Below are positions 37,926 through 45,877 of a DNA stretch of 64,000 nucleotides, piece by piece (position 1 is the stretch's first letter; each line of letters opens with the position of its first letter). The notes under the pieces are model-generated. The model was not told where the DNA came from and ran no database searches. It saw only the letters and a program-made list of their open reading frames with translations. A program made the translations under genes and the position numbers. The stretch spans positions 1,984,001 to 2,048,000 of the forward strand of contig NZ_JAFBBR010000001.1 of the NCBI RefSeq assembly GCF_016907295.1. The letters run 5' to 3'. The DNA comes from Microbacterium dextranolyticum. Lineage in GTDB: Bacteria; Actinomycetota; Actinomycetes; Actinomycetales; Microbacteriaceae.

Positions 37926-39611
37926 TCAGACCGTCACGGAGCCCGTGACGAGAGTCGCATCGGCACGGTCGCCGAGTGCGGCGCGGAGGGTCAGCATGCC
38001 GCCCGAGAGCGATGCCGAGTCGAAGCCCGCCTGCGCGAGCACCCGGTGCGCGATGGCCGAGCGGACGCCGGACTGGCACATCACGCGTACCGGGCGCCCG
38101 GCGGCGGCCTGGCGGACCTCTCCGAGACGCGCGCGCAATTCGGTGTGCGGGATCGCGAGGATGCCCGGGAGGTGGCCCGTCGCCCGTTCGGCCGACGTGC
38201 GGACATCGAGCACCAGCGCATGCTCGATGACGTCGGCCAGATCCTGCGCGTACCAGAGCCGAAGCGTGCCGGTGCGGACGTTCTCGCCCACCATGCCCGC
38301 GAGGTTGACCGGGTCTTTCGCCGAGCCGTAGGGCGGCGCGTACGCGAGGTCGAGGTCGATCAGGTCGTCGATGCGCCACCCCGCGCGGATGGCGGTCGCC
38401 AGCACGTCGATGCGCTTGTCCACGCCGTCGGGGCCGACGGCCTGAGCGCCGACGATCCGAGCATCGTCGCGACGCACGTGCACGACGAGGTGGATCTGGG
38501 CGGCGCCCGGAAAGTACCCGGCGTGCTGCCCCGGGTGCAGGTGCAGTGTGTCGACCGCGATACCCGCCTCGGCCAGCGCCGCGCGGTTCGCACCCGTCAG
38601 TGCCACGGTCTGACGCCCGACGCGGACGATCGCCGTGCCGATCGGCTGCGGAATGGGGCGTGCGGTGTCGGGACGCAGGATCGCGTCGGCGACGAGCCGA
38701 CCGGCACGGTTCGCGGGGCCGGCCAGCGCGACGGGGCGCACGGCTCCCGTGACGGCGTCGACGGAGGCGGTGGCGTCGCCGACCGCGTAGACGTCGGGCA
38801 GCGAGGTGCGCCCGTGGTCGTCGACGAGCATGGCTCCGCGTGCGCAGACCACACCTGCCGCCTCGAAGACGGCCGTGTCGGGGCGGACACCGACCGAGAG
38901 CACGACGAGGTCGGCATCGAGCCGCGCTCCGTCGTCGAGGACCACGGTGTCGTGTTCGGTGCCGGACTCGATCGCGGTCGCCGCCGTTCCGGCGCGGACG
39001 TCGATGCCGAGGGCGCGCAGCTCCGCGGTCACGAGCGCGGCCAGCTCGTCCTCGACCGGAGGCAGCACGTGCGGCGCGAACTCCACCAGGGTCGTGTGCA
39101 GCCCCCGCTGAGCCAGCGCCTCGGCCGCTTCGACACCGATGAACCCTGCACCGAGCACCACGGCACGCCGGGCGCCGTGGTCGACCCGGTCGCGGAGAGC
39201 CACGGCGTCGTCCACCGTCCGCAGCGTGCGGACGCGGGGTGAATCGAGACCGATGATCGGCGGACGCGACGCGACGGCGCCCGGGGCGAGCACGAGCGCG
39301 TCGTAGGCGAGGGTGTCGACGCCCTCCGCGGTCGTCACGGTGATGGTTCTCGCCGCGGCATCCAGCGCCGTGACGTCGTGCCCGGTGCGCACGTCGAGGT
39401 CGAGCGCGGCCTTCAGGGACGCGGGCGTCTGGACGAGAAGGGACGACGGGTCGGCGATCTCGCCGCCCACGAGGTAGGGCAGTCCGCAGTTCGCGAACGA
39501 GACGTGATCGCCGCGCTCCAGAACGATGATCTCCGCACTCTCATCGAGTCTGCGGGCGCGCGCCGCGCAGCTCATCCCCCCGGCGACGCCTCCGACGATC
39601 ACGATCCGCAT
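37926..39611 (-). CDS. CoA-disulfide/persulfide reductase with C-terminal rhodanese domain
   Basis: This 561-residue flavoprotein begins with the FAD fold VIVGGVAGGMSCAARAR. The active-site cysteine is C42 in SFANCGLPY. An NAD(P) fold follows (VVLGAGFIGVEAAE), then the dimerisation domain and a rhodanese domain with active loop CQSGVRS (Cys about 512). Such CoADR-RHD proteins reduce CoA or glutathione per/polysulfides and handle sulfane sulfur. The ATG at 39611 has GGGAG seven bases upstream; the open frame continues through the operator but is not coding. It leads the operon with the 53-residue gene and the CstR-like repressor. Confidence 0.92.
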   Translation of the reverse strand: MRIVIVGGVAGGMSCAARARRLDESAEIIVLERGDHVSFANCGLPYLVGGEIADPSSLLVQTPASLKAALDLDVRTGHDVTALDAAARTITVTTAEGVDTLAYDALVLAPGAVASRPPIIGLDSPRVRTLRTVDDAVALRDRVDHGARRAVVLGAGFIGVEAAEALAQRGLHTTLVEFAPHVLPPVEDELAALVTAELRALGIDVRAGTAATAIESGTEHDTVVLDDGARLDADLVVLSVGVRPDTAVFEAAGVVCARGAMLVDDHGRTSLPDVYAVGDATASVDAVTGAVRPVALAGPANRAGRLVADAILRPDTARPIPQPIGTAIVRVGRQTVALTGANRAALAEAGIAVDTLHLHPGQHAGYFPGAAQIHLVVHVRRDDARIVGAQAVGPDGVDKRIDVLATAIRAGWRIDDLIDLDLAYAPPYGSAKDPVNLAGMVGENVRTGTLRLWYAQDLADVIEHALVLDVRTSAERATGHLPGILAIPHTELRARLGEVRQAAAGRPVRVMCQSGVRSAIAHRVLAQAGFDSASLSGGMLTLRAALGDRADATLVTGSVTV

Positions 39612-39638
39612 CAGTTTCTCCCTGTCTGTTGGAACCAC

Positions 39639-39667
39639 CTTATACCCCCGGGGGTATTTTTTACCAA
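39639..39667 (-). promoter_or_regulatory. CstR-type operator overlapping the rhodanese operon promoter
   Basis: ATACCCCCGGGGGTAT (39642-39657) is a perfect 16-bp palindrome of the G/C-tract type bound by CsoR/CstR repressors. It overlaps the -10 and spacer of TTGGTA (39662-39667), 17 bp, TATAAG (39639-39644) on the minus strand. Bound repressor would block transcription of its own operon. Confidence 0.8.
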
Positions 39668-39688
39668 CGGATGGAGCGATGCCCCCGC

Positions 39689-39694
39689 GATAAT
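39689..39694 (+). promoter_or_regulatory. -10 box of leaderless marR promoter
   Basis: GATAAT, GGAGCC, then ATG at 39701. The box is 32 bp from the CstR-type palindrome, so the repressor might also affect this gene. Confidence 0.5.
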
Positions 39695-39700
39695 GGAGCC

Positions 39701-40198
39701 ATGACCGCCGAGCACGACGAAGTCGACCGGATCGTCGACGCGTGGGGCTCACAGCGTCCCGACCTGGATTTCTCGCCCCTCGAGGTACTGTCCCGCGTCG
39801 ACCGCCTTTCCCGTCACCTCGATCGGGCGCGCCGCGAGGCCTTCCGCCGCAGCGACCTCGAGCCCTGGGAGTGGGACGTCCTGTCGGCGCTGCGCCGCGC
39901 GGGCGAGCCGTATCAACTCAGCCCCAAGCAGCTGCTGCAGCAGACTCTCGTCTCGAGCGGCACCATGACCAACCGCATCGACCGCCTCGTCGGGCGCCGA
40001 CTCGTACGCCGTGAGGCCGACCCCGCCGACGGGCGCAGCGTGCTCGTCACGATCACCGATGACGGCAAGATCCGCGTGGATGCCGCGATCACCCGCCTCG
40101 TCGACGCCGAAGCGGAGCTCCTCGCCGGCCTGTCGCGCTCGGACCGGGAGCGCCTCGCCTCGCTCCTGCGAAAGCTCTCGCTCGGCTTCGATGCCTGA
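39701..40198 (+). CDS. MarR-family transcriptional regulator
   Basis: This 165-residue regulator has helical dimerisation ends and a central winged helix: LSPKQLLQQTLVSSGTMTNR for the recognition helix, then RREADPADGRSVLVTITDDG for the wing. It contains no Cys, so redox sensing through thiols is excluded and a small-molecule ligand is more likely. It is divergent from the rhodanese operon and upstream of a separate ArsR gene. The start at 39701 rests on the GATAAT spacing; longer forms would begin inside the operator region. Its target genes are not evident. Confidence 0.88.
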   Translation: MTAEHDEVDRIVDAWGSQRPDLDFSPLEVLSRVDRLSRHLDRARREAFRRSDLEPWEWDVLSALRRAGEPYQLSPKQLLQQTLVSSGTMTNRIDRLVGRRLVRREADPADGRSVLVTITDDGKIRVDAAITRLVDAEAELLAGLSRSDRERLASLLRKLSLGFDA

Positions 40199-40230
40199 GC
40201 GGCGCGCGTGAGAATCATCATCGATTAGCT

Positions 40231-40266
40231 AGACATATTGCAATTCGTTTATACGTCTGCTGGTAT
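40231..40266 (+). promoter_or_regulatory. Promoter and operator of the arsR-type/His-rich operon
   Basis: TTGCAA (40238-40243), 17 bp, TGGTAT (40261-40266), then six bases and ATG, indicating leaderless transcription. AGACATAT (40231-40238) and ATACGTCT (40251-40258) form an inverted repeat (7 of 8) over the -35 and spacer, the usual place for ArsR/SmtB repressor binding. Confidence 0.6.
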
Positions 40267-40272
40267 CGACGT

Positions 40273-40626
40273 ATGGAGGTCGAGCCGGGGGTCGCTGCCG
40301 CCGCAGAGCTGTTCAAGATCCTCGGCAGCGAACCACGGCTGACCCTCCTGCGGTTCATCCGCACAGCGCCCTCGACCGTCGGAACCATCGCCGACGCGAC
40401 CGGAATGTCGCAGCCGCTCGTCTCGCAGCATCTGCGCACCCTGCGTCAGGCCGGCCTGGTCGCGGCGACCAGGTCGGGCAAGGAAATGACCTACCGACTC
40501 TCGGACGACCACGTCGCGCACGTGATCGACGATGCGATCGCGCACACGCAAGAGCCGCGCACCGCCGCGTCGGCGCATCCGCCCCAGACCACCACAGAGC
40601 ACCACCGAACGAAGGACACGCCATGA
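40273..40626 (+). CDS. ArsR/SmtB-family metal-responsive repressor
   Basis: The 117-residue protein has the ArsR winged helix (STVGTIADATGMSQPLVSQH, recognition helix; then the wing ATRSGKEMTYRL). The alpha-5 metal site is written as DDHVAHVIDDAIAHTQE, that is D-x-H, ten residues, H-x-x-E, the zinc/nickel-type pattern of SmtB and its relatives. There are no cysteines, so the alpha-3N site is absent. The C-terminus is an unstructured Thr/His tail. It overlaps the His-rich protein gene by four bases (ATGA). Zinc is the likeliest effector, nickel or cobalt the alternatives. Confidence 0.88.
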   Translation: MEVEPGVAAAAELFKILGSEPRLTLLRFIRTAPSTVGTIADATGMSQPLVSQHLRTLRQAGLVAATRSGKEMTYRLSDDHVAHVIDDAIAHTQEPRTAASAHPPQTTTEHHRTKDTP

Positions 40627-40919
40627 CCACCGAAGAGATCCACGCCGAGCACACGACGGCCGAGCACACGCACGGCGACGACTGCGGCCACGAAGCGGTT
40701 CCCCACGAGGACCACCTGGACTACGTCCACGGAACCCATCACCACGCGCTGCACGGCGATCACTACGACGAGCACGAGTCGGTCGCGGAGCACACCGTCT
40801 CGGAGCACGCCCACGGCGAGGACTGCGGCCACGAGGCCGTCGCGCACGAGGACCACGTCGACTACGTGCACGACGGGCACAAGCACGCCGCGCACGGCGA
40901 CCACTACGACGAGCACTGA
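40623..40919 (+). CDS. Histidine-rich metal-binding protein with two 37-residue repeats
   Basis: The 98-residue protein has 26 histidines and two cysteines. Residues 15-51 and 62-98 are tandem copies of one unit: H-x-H-G-D/E-D-C-G-H-E-A-V, then H-E-D-H-x-D-Y-V-H, then H-G-D-H-Y-D-E-H. There is no signal peptide or membrane segment, so it is a cytoplasmic metal buffer or chaperone. Co-translation with a zinc-type ArsR repressor suggests that it stores or delivers the sensed metal. No transporter gene is next to it, which is unusual. A strong hairpin ends the operon. Confidence 0.82.
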   Translation: MTTEEIHAEHTTAEHTHGDDCGHEAVPHEDHLDYVHGTHHHALHGDHYDEHESVAEHTVSEHAHGEDCGHEAVAHEDHVDYVHDGHKHAAHGDHYDEH

Positions 40920-40935
40920 GGGCGTCGAGAACCAG

Positions 40936-40969
40936 AACGCGGCGGCGAGGACATCCTCGCCGCCGCGTT
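40936..40969. terminator. Bidirectional terminator between the His-rich gene and the ABC-F gene
   Basis: Sixteen-base perfect arms (40936-40951 and 40954-40969, starting AACGCGGCGG) are separated by only two bases, so the effective loop is four to six. The two flanking genes converge on it. Confidence 0.75.
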
Positions 40970-40990
40970 CGCACGTTCACCCGGGCACGA

Positions 40991-42808
40991 TCAGCCGATC
41001 AGCTCCGTGAGCTCGAACCATCGCTCCTCGAGCGCCGCGATCTCGGTCTCCAGCTCGCCGATCTCGCGCATCCTCTCGCCGAGACCGACGTAGTCCGCCT
41101 GATCGTGGTCGGCGAGGGCCGTGCGGGCGGCGCCGGCTTGGGCGGTCAACTTCTGGATGCGACGCTCGGCCGCAGCGAGCTCCTTCTGCGCGGCGCGCAG
41201 GTCGGAGCCCGCGAGCGCCGGCGCCGGCGGTGCGGAAGACCCGGCCGCGGTGACGCCCGCTGGTGTCGATGCCGCGGCATCCCCCGCGCGACGTTCGATG
41301 TCGCGCAGCCTCAGGTACTCGTCGATGCCGCCGGGCAGGTGACGCAGCCGCCCACCGAGCACGGCGTACTGCTGATCGGTCACCCGCTCGAGGAAGTAGC
41401 GGTCGTGCGAGACCACGAGGAGGGTGCCGGCCCACGAGTCCAGCAGATCTTCGATCGCGGCCAGCATGTCGGTGTCGAGGTCGTTGGTCGGCTCATCGAG
41501 GATCAACACGTTCGGCTGGTCGAGGAGGATGAGCAGCAGTTGCAGCCGGCGCTGCTGACCGCCCGAGAGATCCTTCACCGGCGTCGAGAGCTGCGCCGAC
41601 GAGAACCCCATGCGCTCGAGCAGCTGACCCGGCGTGAGATCCGCCGCCTTGGAGCCGGTGCCGATCGTGTAGCTCGTGCGAAGACCCGAGATCACGACGC
41701 GCACGGGGTCGTCGAGGTACTGATCGAGCTCATCCATGCGCTGGGTGAGGGTCGCGACCTTCACCGTCTTGCCGCGCTTGACACGACCGCTCGTCGGTTC
41801 GACGGACCCCGAGACGAGGCCGAGGAGCGTCGACTTGCCGGCGCCGTTGACGCCGAGGATGCCGGTGCGCTCCCCCGGCGCGATCCGCCACTCGACATCT
41901 CGCAGCACCTCGCGCTCGCCGTAGCGCACGCCCGCGTCGAGCAGGTCGACGACGTCCTTGCCGAGCCGTGAGACGGCGAGCGACTGCAGCTGCACGGGGT
42001 CGCGGATCTCGGGGACGTCGGCGATGAGGATGTTGGCCGCATCGATGCGGAACTTCGGTTTGGCGGTGCGGGCGGGCGCGCCGCGCCGCAGCCAGGCGAG
42101 CTCCTTGCGCGCGAGGTTCTGCCGGCGCTGCTCGACCACCGCAGCCTGCCGGTCGCGCTCGACGCGTTGCAGCACGTAGGCGGCGTAGCCGCCTTCGAAC
42201 GGCTCGACGATCCGGTCGTGCACCTCCCACGTCGTCGTGCATACCTCGTCGAGGAACCATCGGTCGTGAGTGACGACCAGCAACGCCCCGGAGTTCTTCG
42301 ACCAGCGCGTCTTGAGGTGACCGGCGAGCCAGGCGATCGCCTCGACGTCGAGGTGGTTCGACGGCTCGTCGAGGGCGAGCACGTCCCAGTCGCCGACCAG
42401 CAGCCGGGCGAGGGCGACGCGCCGGCGCTGCCCTCCGGACAGTGTGCCGAGTGCCGCATCCCACGGCAGGTCGGAGACGAGGCCCGCGATCACGTCCCGG
42501 GTGAGCGCCGAGCCCGCCCACTCGTGTTCGGGCGCGTCGCCGACCACTGCGTGACCAACGGTGTCGTCGTCATCGAGCACATCGGCCTGATCGAGTACGC
42601 CGACGCGCACCCCGCTGCGGACGGTCACGCGTCCGCTGTCAGGGGCGAGGCGCCCGGAGAGCATCGCGAGGAGGGACGACTTGCCGTCGCCGTTGCGGCC
42701 GACGATGCCGATGCGATCGCCCTCATCGACGCCGAGGGACACGGAGTCGAAGACGACCCTCGTCGGGAATTCGAGGTGGAGTGCTTCGCCTCCGAGCAGG
42801 TGCGCCAT
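40991..42808 (-). CDS. ABC-F family ATPase (ribosome-associated, Uup/EttA-like)
   Basis: This 605-residue soluble protein has two ABC domains: Walker A GRNGDGKSS and GVNGAGKST, two LSGGQ signatures, Walker B LALDEPSNHLD and LILDEPTNDLD. They are joined by a basic linker. There are no membrane helices. A C-terminal coiled coil (about residues 520-605, DLRAAQKELAAAERRIQKLT...) resembles Uup. ABC-F proteins act on ribosomes, easing stalled states or giving antibiotic tolerance. In actinobacteria such a gene commonly follows ispE. The ATG at 42808 is chosen because TAGCGT lies seven bases upstream; the GTG three codons earlier overlaps that box. Confidence 0.92.
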   Translation of the reverse strand: MAHLLGGEALHLEFPTRVVFDSVSLGVDEGDRIGIVGRNGDGKSSLLAMLSGRLAPDSGRVTVRSGVRVGVLDQADVLDDDDTVGHAVVGDAPEHEWAGSALTRDVIAGLVSDLPWDAALGTLSGGQRRRVALARLLVGDWDVLALDEPSNHLDVEAIAWLAGHLKTRWSKNSGALLVVTHDRWFLDEVCTTTWEVHDRIVEPFEGGYAAYVLQRVERDRQAAVVEQRRQNLARKELAWLRRGAPARTAKPKFRIDAANILIADVPEIRDPVQLQSLAVSRLGKDVVDLLDAGVRYGEREVLRDVEWRIAPGERTGILGVNGAGKSTLLGLVSGSVEPTSGRVKRGKTVKVATLTQRMDELDQYLDDPVRVVISGLRTSYTIGTGSKAADLTPGQLLERMGFSSAQLSTPVKDLSGGQQRRLQLLLILLDQPNVLILDEPTNDLDTDMLAAIEDLLDSWAGTLLVVSHDRYFLERVTDQQYAVLGGRLRHLPGGIDEYLRLRDIERRAGDAAASTPAGVTAAGSSAPPAPALAGSDLRAAQKELAAAERRIQKLTAQAGAARTALADHDQADYVGLGERMREIGELETEIAALEERWFELTELIG

Positions 42809-42815
42809 CCGCTCC

Positions 42816-42821
42816 ACGCTA
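42816..42821 (-). promoter_or_regulatory. -10 box of the ABC-F gene
   Basis: On the minus strand TAGCGT, seven bases, then ATG at 42808. GGAG between them could act as a close ribosome site. Confidence 0.5.
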
Positions 42822-43023
42822 CGGCATGCGGGCCGCCCTCCCGGGCGCGGATCTGCCGTATCTCACATGCGGAGCATAGGCGTCGCACATTCCCTCCCTA
42901 GAATGGCCGATGGCCTTCGGCCGTCGCGTGTGGGGGCACGCCGCTTCACCGCCGCGAGCGGAGACACGCCGCCCCCGGCGCGCGATGACCGGCGCCCGCC
43001 ACACAGAAACCGGAGAGACAGAC

Positions 43024-43521
43024 ATGAACAAGACCATCGTGACCCGCCTGAGCGGCGCCGCCGCTGTCATCGTGCTCGCGACGACGCTGTCGGCGTGCGC
43101 CGGCGGCCAGAGCGTCGCCGAGGCGTGCAAGATCGCTCAGGACGAGCTCGCCACGGCATCCAGCACGATCTCGAGCGACCTGAGCTCTTCGATGAGCAAG
43201 GCCGCCACCGGTGAGAACGTCGATTTCGGCGCGCTGTTCCAGCCGGTGATGGACGGCCTGACGGCGGCACAGTCCAAGGTCACCAACGCCGACGTCAAGG
43301 CTCCCCTGACTGCGTTCACGGACGAGTTCTCGAGCTTCATCCAGACGCTCGAAGGCTTCGAGATGCCCGACGTGTCGAAGATCGACCCGACCGATGCCGC
43401 GGCGATGGAGAAGCTCCAGGCCGCACAGGAGAAGGCTCAGGAGATCTCCACGAAGAGCCAGGAGGCGAGCACCAAGCTCGGCGAGCAGGCGAAGAAGCTG
43501 CAGTCGGTCTGCGGCGCCTGA
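43024..43521 (+). CDS. Secreted helical lipoprotein of unknown function
   Basis: The 165-residue precursor has a signal peptide MNKTIVTRLSGAAAVIVLAT ending at the lipobox TLSAC. The mature part is polar and helical, rich in Ala, Ser, Lys and Glu, and ends with SVCGA; one more cysteine (in EACKIAQ) lies near the mature N-terminus and could pair with the last one. No family is recognised. GGAG stands eight bases before ATG. A -10 candidate TAGAAT (42899-42904) gives a leader of about 110 nt; an in-frame ATG at 42910 would add 38 Arg-rich residues before the signal peptide and is rejected. Confidence 0.78.
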   Translation: MNKTIVTRLSGAAAVIVLATTLSACAGGQSVAEACKIAQDELATASSTISSDLSSSMSKAATGENVDFGALFQPVMDGLTAAQSKVTNADVKAPLTAFTDEFSSFIQTLEGFEMPDVSKIDPTDAAAMEKLQAAQEKAQEISTKSQEASTKLGEQAKKLQSVCGA

Positions 43522-43541
43522 CGTTCACCCTGCCGGAATGG

Positions 43542-43578
43542 ACGGCCCCGGGATGACGACGCGGATTCCCGGGGCCGT
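43542..43578. terminator. Bidirectional terminator between lipoprotein and acetyltransferase genes
   Basis: ACGGCCCCGGGA (43542-43553) and TCCCGGGGCCGT (43567-43578) are perfect inverted copies around a 13-nt loop, placed between two convergent genes. Confidence 0.7.
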
Positions 43579-43583
43579 GCCAC

Positions 43584-44912
43584 TCAGTACCAGAAGCTGA
43601 GTCGCGGCGCCGCCGGCGTCGCGAACATGCGCGCGAGCAGCGCCGGATCGTCCGTCTGGATGCGCCCGGCACGCGCGAGCGCGACCGGCGAGACGCCGCC
43701 CAGGAGAACAGACGACAGCTCGGCCACCCCGAGCCGGACGAGGGGCACGCCCACGGGCGCATCGTCCACGACGTCGACCGAGGCGGTTCCCCCGGCATCC
43801 GTCGTCAGCACGAACGTTCCGTCTGCGATCTCCAGCGAGTCGGCGACCTCGAGGACGACGGTCTCGGCGACGTCGTAGCGACGGGAGGCCAGCGCCGCCG
43901 GGACGTCGAGGATGCGCAGGTACTGGTGGTCGCGACCGGTGATCCTCGCCGCCCGCTGGTCGGCGATCATCCACCACAACGGCTCGTCGACCGCGAGCTC
44001 GGATGCCCGCAGCGTGCCGATCAGGTCCATCGACAGGAAGAAGTGCCAGAGGCCCGCGTAGGCCTCTTCGGTTACGGCGAGAAGAAGAATCACATCGATC
44101 GCCGACTTCGTGAAGTCGTCCGCGTTCTCGGTCGCCTTATAGACCGCGACGCCCTCGACGTCGCCGGCCACGCCGGCGTCATCGACCGAGCGGTACTGCA
44201 CGACCCGCAGCTGATCGGCTTTGTCGGCATCGGGGCGAGTGCCGAAGATCCGGTCCCAGTGACCCCCCGGCATCGAGAGCTCGCCCGGCGACACCCGACG
44301 GAAACGCTCGTGGAGCGGTTCGACAAGGGCGCGCCCCTGCGCGCGGGAGACGAAGTCGACGCGCCCCGGCGCGTCGGGACCGACCCAGCGGGCCCGTGGC
44401 ACGTCGAGCTCCCAGGTCGCCGCGAGTACCGCCGGCCCGAAGCCGAACCGGCCGTAGATCGTCGACTCACTCACCGTCAGTGCAGCCGCGGGCAACCCGT
44501 GCTCGGCAGCGAGGCGTAGCTCTCCCGCCATCATCGACCGCAGCAGCCCCCGCCGACGATGCGTGGGGGCCACCGTCACCGAGGTGATGGCACGCACCGG
44601 CATCGCGCCGCCGGGCACGGTGAGCTCACCCGTCCAGGACGCGAACGTCGCGACGGGCTCGTCGGGCTGCGGCGCCTGCGCATCGTAGACCCCGAGCTTG
44701 CGCTGGTACCCCATCTGGTCGATGAATCCCCGGCGCCGCGCCTCTGCCGGGGCCGCTTCGAGGAATCCGCGCGTCACCGCATCGAACCACCGGCCGACCT
44801 GCGCGTGATCGGCGCCGTCCACCCGATCGAGCCTGAGCCCGCGGGCGGCGACGCGCTCGGCGGCGTGGGCGTCGACGGGGGCATCATGGAGATCCTGATC
44901 GCGATCGGTCAT
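43584..44912 (-). CDS. GNAT N-acetyltransferase of the Eis type
   Basis: The 442-residue protein has an N-terminal GNAT domain with acetyl-CoA motif VAPTHRRRGLLRSMM (about residues 112-126) and YGRFGFGPA, a second GNAT-like domain, and a C-terminal sterol-carrier-like domain ending in an aromatic tail (SFWY). In Eis proteins the terminal carboxylate helps catalysis. Family members acetylate amines on peptides or aminoglycosides, but the substrate here is unknown. TAGCCT lies six bases before the ATG at 44912. It lies downstream of ispE on the same strand. Confidence 0.87.
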   Translation of the reverse strand: MTDRDQDLHDAPVDAHAAERVAARGLRLDRVDGADHAQVGRWFDAVTRGFLEAAPAEARRRGFIDQMGYQRKLGVYDAQAPQPDEPVATFASWTGELTVPGGAMPVRAITSVTVAPTHRRRGLLRSMMAGELRLAAEHGLPAAALTVSESTIYGRFGFGPAVLAATWELDVPRARWVGPDAPGRVDFVSRAQGRALVEPLHERFRRVSPGELSMPGGHWDRIFGTRPDADKADQLRVVQYRSVDDAGVAGDVEGVAVYKATENADDFTKSAIDVILLLAVTEEAYAGLWHFFLSMDLIGTLRASELAVDEPLWWMIADQRAARITGRDHQYLRILDVPAALASRRYDVAETVVLEVADSLEIADGTFVLTTDAGGTASVDVVDDAPVGVPLVRLGVAELSSVLLGGVSPVALARAGRIQTDDPALLARMFATPAAPRLSFWY

Positions 44913-44918
44913 GTCCCC

Positions 44919-44924
44919 AGGCTA
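44919..44924 (-). promoter_or_regulatory. -10 box of leaderless promoter for the Eis-type gene
   Basis: On the minus strand TAGCCT, GGGGAC, then ATG. It lies 27 bp before the end of ispE, so the acetyltransferase has its own promoter. Confidence 0.55.
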
Positions 44925-44950
44925 CGCGGTGCCTCCGACGCGCCCGGGGA

Positions 44951-45877
44951 TCAGTCGACGATGCGCGCGCCCGGCACCGGGCCGTGCGCGACGAAGGCCT
45001 GCCTGCCGGGGCGTTGCAGCGCCGCGGCGATCCGCTGGGCCTCATCGGGGTCGGCCGCGAGGTAGGCGAGCGTCGGACCCGATCCCGACACGAAGGCGGC
45101 GAGGGCGCCCGCCTGCTCACCGGCGCGCAGGTCGTCTCGGAGATCGGGCAGCATGCTGCACGCGGCGGGCTGCAGGTCGTTGCGGATCGCGCCGGCGAGG
45201 TCGTGCGCACTACCCGACCGCAGCGCGTGCAGAACGGCGGGGTCGGCCGACGGAGTCCCCCGCGGCGGCAGGATGTCGACCGCCGCGCGCAGCCGATCGA
45301 GCTCACCGTAGACCGCGGGCGTCGACAGACCGTCGTCTCGGGTCACCAGCACCCAGTCGAAACGGCCGCGCACGAGCGCGGTCACCAGCTCGTCGCCGCG
45401 ACCCGTGCCGACGGCCGTCCCGCCGAGCACGGCGAACGGCACGTCGGCACCGAGTTGCGCCCCGAGGAGCTGCAGGTCGAGCGGGCCGAGAGAGCCGCCC
45501 AGCAGCTCGTTCATCGCGACGAGGGCCGCCGCGGCATCCGCCGAACCGCCGCCCATACCACCGGCGACGGGCACGCCCTTGTGGATCTCGAGCCGGATGC
45601 CGCCGGCGTACCCCACCCGCGCCGCCACGAGCCGGGCGGCGCGGAGCGCCAGGTTCGAGGCATCCAGCGGCACGCCGCTGACGTCCACGTCGCCCGTGAC
45701 GACGATCTGGTCGTGGTCGGAGAGCGACGCCCACAGGTCCTCGTGGAGCGAGACGGCCTGATAGACGGATGCCACGTCGTGATACCCGTCGGGCTGCACG
45801 TCTCCCACCTCGAAGAAGACGTTGATCTTCCCCGGGGCGCGCACGTGGACGCGTCGGGCGTCCTCCCGCGCGCTCAC
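44951..45877 (-). CDS. ispE: 4-diphosphocytidyl-2-C-methyl-D-erythritol kinase
   Basis: This 308-residue GHMP kinase phosphorylates CDP-ME in the MEP isoprenoid pathway. The N-terminal HVRAPGKINVFFEVG carries the catalytic lysine region, the ATP loop is PVAGGMGGGSADAAAAL, and the third motif is AFVSGSGPTLAYLA. Length is normal. The GTG start overlaps the aldo/keto reductase stop (GTGA), so both are translated together. In many actinobacteria ispE directly follows rsmA; here the two are separated by about 4 kb of efflux and reductase genes. Confidence 0.95.
   Translation of the reverse strand: MSAREDARRVHVRAPGKINVFFEVGDVQPDGYHDVASVYQAVSLHEDLWASLSDHDQIVVTGDVDVSGVPLDASNLALRAARLVAARVGYAGGIRLEIHKGVPVAGGMGGGSADAAAALVAMNELLGGSLGPLDLQLLGAQLGADVPFAVLGGTAVGTGRGDELVTALVRGRFDWVLVTRDDGLSTPAVYGELDRLRAAVDILPPRGTPSADPAVLHALRSGSAHDLAGAIRNDLQPAACSMLPDLRDDLRAGEQAGALAAFVSGSGPTLAYLAADPDEAQRIAAALQRPGRQAFVAHGPVPGARIVD

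Noticed and set aside
42910-43023. N-terminal extension of the lipoprotein from the ATG at 42910
   Set aside because: It would put an Arg-rich segment in front of a clear signal peptide; GGAG before 43024 supports the shorter form.
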